Source of the DNA: Chitinophaga sp. CF418
Lineage (GTDB): Bacteria > Bacteroidota > Bacteroidia > Chitinophagales > Chitinophagaceae
Length of the DNA: 64,000 bases
Assembly (NCBI RefSeq): GCF_900142925.1
Contig: NZ_FRCN01000002.1
Coordinates: 248,001 to 312,000 of the forward strand
Reading direction: 5' to 3'
In this document: positions 53,390 through 62,000 of the stretch, one piece after another
How positions within the stretch are numbered: position 1 is the first letter of the stretch
How the letters are laid out: every line of letters starts with the position of its first letter
Program-made: the position numbers and the translations under genes
Notes under the pieces: model-generated
Databases searched by the model: none
What the model was told of the DNA's origin: nothing
What the model saw: only the letters and a program-made list of their open reading frames with translations

Positions 53390-54505
53390 TCAGAACCATT
53401 TCTTCTTTTTAAAGAGGATAATCATAGCAATCAGCATGATCAACATGAATAGCATGGTAAAATAATAACCATTCTTCGTGTGCAGCTCCGGCATATTGTC
53501 GAAGTTCATTCCATAAATACCCGCTATAAATGTCAGCGGCGCCATCAGGGTAGTTACTACCGCCAGTACTTTCATGATCTCATTCATCTTGAGATTGATC
53601 TGGGTGTGGTACAGATCCTGGACTGTTAATATCACGTCACGGTAGTTCTCAGCCAGATCATTGGCCTGTGTGATATGGTCATACACATCCTTGAAGTACT
53701 TTGTGGTTCGTTCTTCCAGCAGCTCACTGTCACTTTTAAGGAATCCATTCACCAGGTCCCGTACCGGGGCAACAGCCCTTTTGAAGAGTAACAGCTCCCT
53801 TCTCAAGAGGTTGATCCTGGCCTGAGCGCGGGTATTCGCCTGGTGCTGTACAGCATCCTCCATCAATTCTATCCTTTCTCCCAGCTTTTCAATGATACTG
53901 TAGTAGCTGTCCACAATAACGTCCAGCAGGGAATAGCAGAGATAGTCGGCCCCCACAGACCGGATCCGGGAATTATTGATCCTTAGTTTGTCTCTTATGT
54001 GATTGAATACATCCCTTTCCGCGTCTTCCTGAAAAGAAATAACGAAATTTTTTCCCAGTACTATACTCACCTGCTCCTGCTCAATTGTGCAGGTGTTTAA
54101 ATTGAAGTACAACATTGGAAGAAGACAGAACATGTGCTCTCCTATCTCATCCATTTTTGCACGCTGGCCAACGCTCATAATATCGTCCTCAAGCAGAATA
54201 TGGATGTTCAGCCGCATACAGATATCGTGTACGGTTTCTTTATTGATTCCATCTACATTTATCCACACAGTGTTTTTAGTATCAATGTGTTTGAAGATAG
54301 ACCCTACATTGTTTCCCATTATTGTCTCCTCTTCGAAATGGTTATGTCCATAGTTGAAGATGGTTATTTTTTCACATACAGACTGCTTCCGCGTAAGTGG
54401 TCCGGTTACCGGATTATAATTCATCAGGCGTTGCTTCCTGATTTTAAAAGGATTCAGTGTTTCAAGTACATCATGTATGGGCAATATGCGATTCGGCTTA
54501 ACCAT
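53390..54505 (-). CDS. corA: Magnesium/cobalt transporter CorA
   Basis: 371 residues. A large N-terminal cytoplasmic domain is followed by two C-terminal helices, with the signature YGMNFDNMPE (about 337) at the end of the first and a Lys-rich tail (FKKKKWF). CorA forms a pentameric Mg2+ channel in the inner membrane. The GMN filter is intact. It converges on DUF2480 with zero bases between stop codons and is otherwise alone. Confidence 0.95.
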   Translation of the reverse strand: MVKPNRILPIHDVLETLNPFKIRKQRLMNYNPVTGPLTRKQSVCEKITIFNYGHNHFEEETIMGNNVGSIFKHIDTKNTVWINVDGINKETVHDICMRLNIHILLEDDIMSVGQRAKMDEIGEHMFCLLPMLYFNLNTCTIEQEQVSIVLGKNFVISFQEDAERDVFNHIRDKLRINNSRIRSVGADYLCYSLLDVIVDSYYSIIEKLGERIELMEDAVQHQANTRAQARINLLRRELLLFKRAVAPVRDLVNGFLKSDSELLEERTTKYFKDVYDHITQANDLAENYRDVILTVQDLYHTQINLKMNEIMKVLAVVTTLMAPLTFIAGIYGMNFDNMPELHTKNGYYFTMLFMLIMLIAMIILFKKKKWF

Positions 54506-54738
54506 TGTGGGCTGATTTATGCTGACTATTTTAAAATTAACTTAAAATTGGCGTAACGAGGAATTAACAACTGATGATTAACTTGGACTGATTAACCACC
54601 TGCAACTGTTCACATAATAATTGTCTTCAGGGACAATTGCTCCGCCTGTCCGCCAACTCATGCGGTTACACAATGCATTATTATGTTGCCATCAGTTTAT
54701 ATAGGTAAAATTAGAAATGCTTTTTTAATAACTGATCT

Positions 54739-55746
54739 ATGCGCGCATTAATTTTTGTAATAGCTATCCTTCTCCTGATCATTTGTGGCTATAGCATTTG
54801 CGAGTCAACCCGTAGTAAAATAGCTGCAGAGAAAAATGTACTTACCTGGTATCAACCCGCCGTGGGAAATCTCAGGATGAAGGTAGAAAACTTGTGCACC
54901 GTGCTTGCTACTCATCAGTCCTCTGCATATGTACAGCAGGCGTTCTGTGAATCAAGACTTGCCTATAAAAAAATCGAGGTTTTCGCAGAATATTTCAGCC
55001 CATACACTGTACAGCTTATTAACGGTAGAGCCGATGATACTACAACAGGTAATAACAAGCAGGCATTTCAGGCACTTGAACATTTATTGTATCCATCCCT
55101 GCAAACAGCTGATACACAGGCTGCTTATATAGAAGCACGCAGGTTGGTGGCTGCTGTGAACAGCTTGTCTCAGGTGGAATCCAGACCCCTGCCAACAGAT
55201 GCACAATTATTTGATGCGATGAGACTGGAACTTGTCAGGATTATGGCAATGTCGCTTAGCGGATTTGATTCTCCCCAGGCGGGTCAAAGCCTGAAAGAAA
55301 CAGCCGCCGCATTGGATGGACTTGAGCGTGTCTGGAATTTATATGCAGACCGTGTCAATATTTATAATCCAGCATTAGTACAGTATACAAATGACTTAAT
55401 GACGGCTGCCCACAGGCGTCTGGAGCTGGGCCAGACGGAAACCTTTGACAGGCAGTCCTTTATCACAGAATATATAAACCACCTCTCGGTGAACCTTAAA
55501 TTATCCAGGGAGGCTCTGAGCATTCCCTATGATAAGGAACAATATATACTCGACCCCGCAGCATCCAGTGTTTTTGCCAGGAATGCGGTACATCCCTTAT
55601 ATATTTCTTCCGATGCACAGATGGATTCCGCCGGTAGCCATGACCCATTGTACAATATCAGTGGGCAGCAATTCAGAGCCAGTTATATATACACATTGTT
55701 ACAACAGAACGGAGCATTAAATACGGTAGCTGGGAGAACTAGATAA
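54739..55746 (+). CDS. Imelysin/cytochrome-peroxidase N-terminal-like periplasmic protein
   Basis: 335 residues. One N-terminal hydrophobic segment (about 4-22) is a signal peptide or anchor. The helical body contains QQAFCESRLAYKKIEVFAEYFSPYTVQLINGRADD, which resembles the helical region found in front of di-haem cytochrome c peroxidases in this phylum. No CxxCH haem motif occurs, so a peroxidase part is absent. It could be a free-standing form or a truncated relic. The 580 bp behind it (55747-56326) holds a weak hairpin at 55755-55780 and no clear gene. Confidence 0.55.
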   Translation: MRALIFVIAILLLIICGYSICESTRSKIAAEKNVLTWYQPAVGNLRMKVENLCTVLATHQSSAYVQQAFCESRLAYKKIEVFAEYFSPYTVQLINGRADDTTTGNNKQAFQALEHLLYPSLQTADTQAAYIEARRLVAAVNSLSQVESRPLPTDAQLFDAMRLELVRIMAMSLSGFDSPQAGQSLKETAAALDGLERVWNLYADRVNIYNPALVQYTNDLMTAAHRRLELGQTETFDRQSFITEYINHLSVNLKLSREALSIPYDKEQYILDPAASSVFARNAVHPLYISSDAQMDSAGSHDPLYNISGQQFRASYIYTLLQQNGALNTVAGRTR

Positions 55747-56275
55747 AATAAGGACTGCCGGCGAAGAATATCACCGGCAGCAGATTGGCTATTTAAGACT
55801 AGGATATGGAAGACAATGTTTCAATAATGTTGTGGTCAACAACAGGCCATACAAACTCGACTCCGTAAACGTTACGGGGCAAAAAGTACTGTACAAAAAA
55901 GGGAATTAATAGAGATTGGATATATAACAATTATTCAGCTTTCTCTCACCTTACACTAGCTCCTATTTACCATGGCAGCAGACCTCGGATTAAAAACATG
56001 CATTCTCAGACGCTCATAGCAAATAGTGTTTTTTCCATGAGAATATGGTAAAACTGATTGCGGTGCAAATAACAATACAACCATAATAATTCCAAAAAAA
56101 ATAAGCCAAATACCATAGAAATGTGAGATAAATGAGTATTGTTGGCCTAACTATGAGTAAAAAAATGTACAAAAGATAAATTGAATATCAAGGAAAGATG
56201 GTCTATATGGTGGCCATAATATGGGTTTCGGTGCGTAGGAATTGTTTTTGTTGCAGTAGATAGTGATCCTAACAA
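55747..56275. other. Gene-free stretch behind the imelysin-like gene
   Basis: A hairpin CTGCCGG / CCGGCAG (55755-55780), lacking a strong T-tract, follows the gene. A short frame ending at 55909 (…SVNVTGQKVLYKKGN) looks faintly like the end of a T9SS sorting domain, but it has no open frame upstream. No other feature is seen. Confidence 0.3.
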
Positions 56276-56307
56276 AAAAGCGCTCCTTGTCAACAGCGAG
56301 CGCTTTT
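56276..56307. terminator. rlpA-like gene terminator
   Basis: A 10-bp stem AAAAGCGCTC / GAGCGCTTTT with a 12-nt loop, 19 bp beyond the stop on the minus strand. Confidence 0.88.
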
Positions 56308-56326
56308 CTTTATCATGGTAATCAGC

Positions 56327-56704
56327 TTATTTTTTCTTCTTCTTATACTTTATTTCCACTACTGCCACGCCAGTGGTTAGCATGCCAATGCGTTTGGCTG
56401 CTTTTTTGGAAAGATCGATAACCCTTCCCTGTGAAAAAGGGCCACGATCGTTGATCCGTACTGTTACGGACTTGCCATTGGAGATATTTAAGACTTTTAC
56501 TTTGGTTCCAAACGGCAATGTGCGGTGTGCTGCCGTTAATCCACCCCCTCTGTAGGTTTCTCCACTGGCAGTTTTACGACCTTCAAACTTGTCGGCATAA
56601 TAGGATGCTTTTCCGTTTTCGGTGATCTTCCTGCTGCAGGATGAAAAGCAAAGCAAGCTGCAGAGTACAACTACTAATAGGTTTGTATAGTTTCTTGTTA
56701 TCAT
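56327..56704 (-). CDS. RlpA-like septal-ring lipoprotein
   Basis: 125 residues. A lipoprotein signal ends at the lipobox FSSC (Cys23), so it is anchored in a membrane. A double-psi beta-barrel follows (ASYYADKFEGRKTASGETYRGGGLTAAHRTLPFGTKVKVLNISNGKSVTVRINDRGPF...VIDLSKKAAKRIGM), the RlpA/DPBB signature including the catalytic-type His and Asp. Full-length RlpA also has a SPOR domain; none is present here. It may act on denuded peptidoglycan. It is 48 bp downstream of tamL on the same strand. Confidence 0.88.
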   Translation of the reverse strand: MITRNYTNLLVVVLCSLLCFSSCSRKITENGKASYYADKFEGRKTASGETYRGGGLTAAHRTLPFGTKVKVLNISNGKSVTVRINDRGPFSQGRVIDLSKKAAKRIGMLTTGVAVVEIKYKKKKK

Positions 56705-56752
56705 AGGTCTGGTTTTTATAGGGCGGGGTTTCGCCGGCCCAAGGTAAAAAAA

Positions 56753-59056
56753 TCAGAAAGGATATCCAATCGCTATATTTAATATAAGATTCTCCTTGCG
56801 CCAGTCAGGATCGCCAAAGTTAATATCTTTTATTACCCATCTCTCACTGGAAGGTAACCATGGCTTACGTAACGGAAATGCCAGGTCAAGCCTTACTACG
56901 ATAATAGACGCGTCTATACGTAAACCAACACCTGCATCCACTGCTATCTGGCTCCCGAAGGAACTGGTTTTGAACTTACTACCTGGTTTGGAAGGCACCT
57001 CCTGCTTCAGCCAGATATTACCTGCATCCAGGAAAACGGCCGTATTAAAGATACCGGTAAGACGTGCACGTATTTCAGAGTTATATTCCAGCTTGATGTC
57101 ACCGGCTTCATTGGCTAGAAACCGGCTGGTGGTATCCTTATATGTTCCGGGCCCCAGTGTTCTGGCACGGAATCCACGAAGGCTACTGCTACCACCTATA
57201 AAATATTGTTTTACAAATGGTAAGGTGGTTGAATTGCCATAAGGGATACCAAAACCGGCATATAAACGGTTTACCCATGTCAGCTTTCGGGTAAGTTTCC
57301 AATAATGCCTTATATCTCCCGTCAGTCGTACATACTGCGCGAACGGAGTCCGGAACAGCGTTCTTGCAGTATCTTTTTTAGGTATAACAATCCCGGCCAG
57401 GTTGCCGGAATAGTCAAGATCTCCACTCAGATAAAAGCTATGTTCTCTGTTATCAGACTGGTTATTGTAGGTGATGTTGTAGTTTCCCCCCAGGATGAAC
57501 TGCTTTTCAATAGCTGCCCGCTGACTGGGATCATTCCGTAAAATGCTGTCATAACCGGGGGTAGTACTCGTAGGCAGCACATATGTAATGGCAATAGGAG
57601 ACCATTTGTGTTCCAGGTGCTGCGTCTGACGCCAGATGTACTGAAATTGGAAAGAATATGCGTTCAGATTGTATAACTGACTGCGGCTGAACAGTTCATA
57701 ACTTAAGCTGATACGCGTACGTGGTACATAGGGCGTCTTTACATTGAAATTGAATAGCGGTTGCCAGAACTTTGGAATAGTAACAGCAGCTTCCGCCTTG
57801 AAATTGTATGAATTACCTCCTTTTAAAGTGGTATTATTTGCAGTCTGTGTTCCCCCCACCTGCCATTCCACACCACCGGATAAAGTGATTTCAAACAGGT
57901 TTGCCGCATGCAGCCAGTTACGATTGCGGGACGTGATCCGTACTTCAGAACCGACAAAGTTGTTGGATTTGGAAGTACCTCTTAATTCAGCAGATAAACT
58001 TCTCCGGGGATAAGGCGTCAAAAAAAAGGTGGCGTTTAACCTGGAACTGTCGCCTCTCGCTGGCCGGAATTGTCCCTTCACAAATTTAAAGGTACCCAGA
58101 TCTGTCAGCCGGTGCAGGGTGGTATTGTGCGCACTGAGTGTATATAGACTATCCGGCTTCAGGAATACTGAGCGTGCAAGCACACTGGGCCTGAATTTGT
58201 GAGTAGAATCGATAATTCTGATATGTTGAAATGTATCGGGTTTACCTCTCCGGGAGAGGGAATCATTGTCCAGGGAGTAATTCGGATACAGGGTGATGTT
58301 CTTCATCCTGTACCGCTTACGTGCTGGTAATGGGGTTTCATCTTTCATCCTGAGATAAAGGTCCACCATGCCATTGTTGGTGCTGTCTACTTCCACGAGC
58401 AGGTGGTCAGGCGTAAAGTAATAATAACCTTGTTCCTTTAAAATATTATGTACACGTTGACGTTCTGCCACTACACTGTCTAACCGGAATGGACGTTTGA
58501 GTTTGAGAGAACTGCCCTTTTGTGCTGCAGCAATGGCTTTACCAAGGTCAGTGCTATCCGTTTCATAAGTAAGGCTTTTGATACGGTATCTGTGGTTAGG
58601 GGTAGCAGTGTAGGTAATAGATGCTTTTTTCTTTCCATGATACCTGACTTCTGATACTACATCTGCCTGAAAAAAGCCATTGTCTACAAGATATTGTTCC
58701 AGCACATCAGCCGTATAATCAGGTTTTGCAATGCTCAGCAAGACAGGGGGCTCCCCCCATTTACGCCTTAACAGATAATTCAATCCCTTGCCTTTGGGCT
58801 CCTTGCCAAGATTATACAACCAGAGCCTGATGGGCATGCCGGCAAATTTCCGGTTAGGCTTCGGCCTTGTTCTGCTATCCATTCCGGCGGAGAGGGTACC
58901 GTAGTCTCTGGGCTTTCTCCCATCCCATTTTATTTTTGTGCCAGTATATAACCGGTCGTTTTCGGGGACAGATTTCGTGCTACTACAGGCACTTATGCAC
59001 AAAGCAAGAAGCGCTGTAATAACAGTGAACGATATATACTGGTTTCTTCTGATCAT
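56753..59056 (-). CDS. tamL: TamL-type outer-membrane translocation lipoprotein (BamA/TamA family)
   Basis: 767 residues. An unusual lipobox ISAC puts the lipidated Cys at position 24, the hallmark separating TamL from TamA. Three POTRA-like repeats (about 110-330, VLLSIAKPDYTADVLEQYLVDNGFFQADVVSEVRYHGKKK, etc.) precede a C-terminal 16-strand Omp85 barrel with the KQYFIGGSSSLRGFRARTLGPG latch (about 610-640) and final FGDPDWRKENLILNIAIGYPF. It overlaps the tamB stop by 4 bp (ATGA), so the two are translationally coupled. Together they move lipids or proteins to the outer membrane. Confidence 0.92.
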   Translation of the reverse strand: MIRRNQYISFTVITALLALCISACSSTKSVPENDRLYTGTKIKWDGRKPRDYGTLSAGMDSRTRPKPNRKFAGMPIRLWLYNLGKEPKGKGLNYLLRRKWGEPPVLLSIAKPDYTADVLEQYLVDNGFFQADVVSEVRYHGKKKASITYTATPNHRYRIKSLTYETDSTDLGKAIAAAQKGSSLKLKRPFRLDSVVAERQRVHNILKEQGYYYFTPDHLLVEVDSTNNGMVDLYLRMKDETPLPARKRYRMKNITLYPNYSLDNDSLSRRGKPDTFQHIRIIDSTHKFRPSVLARSVFLKPDSLYTLSAHNTTLHRLTDLGTFKFVKGQFRPARGDSSRLNATFFLTPYPRRSLSAELRGTSKSNNFVGSEVRITSRNRNWLHAANLFEITLSGGVEWQVGGTQTANNTTLKGGNSYNFKAEAAVTIPKFWQPLFNFNVKTPYVPRTRISLSYELFSRSQLYNLNAYSFQFQYIWRQTQHLEHKWSPIAITYVLPTSTTPGYDSILRNDPSQRAAIEKQFILGGNYNITYNNQSDNREHSFYLSGDLDYSGNLAGIVIPKKDTARTLFRTPFAQYVRLTGDIRHYWKLTRKLTWVNRLYAGFGIPYGNSTTLPFVKQYFIGGSSSLRGFRARTLGPGTYKDTTSRFLANEAGDIKLEYNSEIRARLTGIFNTAVFLDAGNIWLKQEVPSKPGSKFKTSSFGSQIAVDAGVGLRIDASIIVVRLDLAFPLRKPWLPSSERWVIKDINFGDPDWRKENLILNIAIGYPF

Positions 59057-62000
59057 TTTGTTTTGTTGCTGACAGTTTTCTTCTTATTACGGAGTTTTTT
59101 CTTTTTCTCCTGGGATTTAACACGGTGGAATATCTCACGGAATTCGTCATAGTCCATAATAAGCGCAAAAGCAACTCCCGTTTCCACTACCTGGCCTTCA
59201 ATAACGGTACTGTTATCATTGCGCTGATATACCCTCACCCGGTAACGGCCATCTTTTGTCAGTTTGTACTCCACAGAAATATCACCCACCAGAGACGACG
59301 GGTTTGCCTGGTTCTCTCCCTGCAACATCACGTTGGAGCCAACAGAAACGGAGAGTCGTTCATTGAACAATTTTTTGGAGGCGCCTACTTTCAGATTGGT
59401 GGTTTCCTGCGCCGAACCGGAGGAATAATCTTCTCTGGATTCTACATCGAAATTCAGGTCTATACCTTTAATAAGATTGCCCGCCAGGTTGTTTAACTGT
59501 TGTGAAAGGATCTTACTTACACTCTGGCGCGCCATATTACGTACGCCAAAATCGCCACTGCCGCCGTCGCCCGCCAAGGGATCATCAGGAATGAAGCTAT
59601 TGAGTACGAGCAATCCCATCACCTGTTTATTTAATTCAGAGGGGATCTGGTTGATCTGCTTGATGCGGTTATATACACTTCCGCTAAAGGCATTCTGTTC
59701 TGCCTCCGGCATGTCCAGCTCAAAGGAAATTTCCGGTTTCATCATCTGCCCTTTGATATGCAGGTATACATAGAAGGGTAATTTTTGGCGGTACCTGTTC
59801 CTGTCGGTTTCCGACAGGTTGGTCAGCTGGTCTTGTACCAGGTCGGCCGCTGCTGCATTGACGGTATATTTGGCGGTAATGTTCAGGTCTGCTTCCATGG
59901 CCTCTCCGCTGAAAGTAATGGTACTACCCTTCTCTATACTGAAGGAACGTTTGATCAGCTGATTAAGGGACATTTCATACTTTCCCTCGCTTATCTCATA
60001 CCGTCCGGTAAGGGTCATTTTACTGCTGGCATCCAGGGTAGCATTAATATTGGCCGTTCCCTGTGCCTCTACGAAATCGCCGTTTACAGGATCGATGATA
60101 ATCTTAATAATGGATTCCGGTGTGACCTCCATATTTCCGGAAAAGTTGATGCCTTTAAGACGTGGATTCTCGAATCGGGTACTGTCTACAGCTTTAAAGA
60201 GACTTGAGTCCACAGGATTGGACTTATCAACAAATACAATAACCCCTTCCCTGTTTGCGATTCCGGGTTCTTCAGAAGGCAGGGTAACGGTAATTTTGGA
60301 TTTGTCCCTGAGTTTCACACTGGCATCTATCCTGGGCAAATCAAGATTACCACGTACTCTGATACGGGCATCTACAAACGCCGGACCATAATATAATTGC
60401 TTGGGATCCTGTTGTTCTCCCAATATCATAAAGTTGTCTGAATTGATATCGAGATTGAAATTATACTTGCTGAAATCCGGTGTATTAATACGTCCGTCTA
60501 CAACCAGTTCATTGTCAAGACTGTCGGCCACAACGAATTGGTTAAATGCAATCCCCTTCTCGTCCATAGTGAGGGTTTCATCCGGCAGGCGTAGATGGGC
60601 GCCAACATAGGTAATAGTGCCGCCAGCATCATTGAAATGGAGGGTGCCCAATACCTTTGGCTTGTCGGTAGTGCCGGTAATGGTGAACTGTCCATCTGCG
60701 CTGCCGTGCATACGTGTCACATTCCCGAAAGTAAAGGCTTCGAGAGACGCCATGTTGATGTTGTTGATATCCACAGTCGCATTGATAGTAGTATCAGCAT
60801 TATACGTTCCTTCCACCTTCACATCGTTCTGATTGCCAGTGAGATTAGCGGCAAGTTTATATTGGTTGGCCTGTGGTGTTTCTATATTTGCGTCCAGTGT
60901 CCCCACAGACGTCCCTCTGAAAACAAGGGAATCTATTTTTAAAGAGCTCTTTATAGACGGAGAACTATCCAGATTACTAGCCAGCGCCTCTGCATTCAGT
61001 AATCCATCGGCCAATAACGTATCGGATGACAATAATGCCGTGATAGTAGATAATTTGAAATCTTTGATGCTGATTTTTAATGGCGGTAACTTCCCGGGAC
61101 TATCGTCTCTCAATGTCTGCACCTGTATGGATTGGTTTTGATAAGATAGTGTCAGTTGTGCCGTATCCGGAACTCCATTGATTAGATGGATGCGGTTATT
61201 CTCATCTACTTTCCATTGTTGCTTGTTCAATAAGAGGGCGGTCTTCAGAGAAAGCTCCATGGCATTCGCAGGAAGGAAGGTAACATATCCACCCGCTTTA
61301 TATTTTGGTCTACGTTTGATATCATCCGCCAACAGGTCCCATTCCAGCTTACCACCTACAGCATTGGCTTTTAATTGTGTATGATTCAGCGGAGTGATCT
61401 TGTGATATAATCTGGCAAGGTCCACTGTTGCATTCAGTGAGGTATCCAGTATCTGTGCTGCCAGCTTTATGCTATCCACACGTATGGAGTCATAGGACAA
61501 TTTGAGCAGATTGGCGTTCAATATAAGGAGGCTACTATCAGTGTTCAAACGTCCGTCAATAAGCAATGGGTATTCCATCCGAAGGCTCGGCGCCATATTC
61601 CGGAGGCTACGTGGCCAGGTTAAGGAGGCATTCCACATCAGCTTTTGTCCGGCAGGCAGTTGCACTAACCTAGAGCTATCGTAGGGTTGTAAGGGTTTGT
61701 TGATCAACTGACCGAAAGCACCGCCTACTTTCGTATAGTCTATATTGCCGTTGGCATGGATAAATCCGAAAGGACCTTCCAGTGCAAGGTATTGCTGGTC
61801 CTCATATTTGGCCATGAAAGCAATAGTGTCCAGAGGAAATACCTGTCCTTTGGTGGCAATCTGCCAGTTATGAAGAAAGGCGTTACCGACCAGACGTTGA
61901 GGCGCAAGGCTACTGAAATCCGCTGTCAGATTTCCTTTGAGAATCAGTGGTTCACTATACCAGTTGGTTGTATACAGATCTGCCTTGTCCATCTGAAGGG

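Noticed and set aside
55802..55909. T9SS sorting-domain-like end of a secreted protein
   Set aside because: The resemblance is weak and no open frame leads into it; recorded only as a possible relic.
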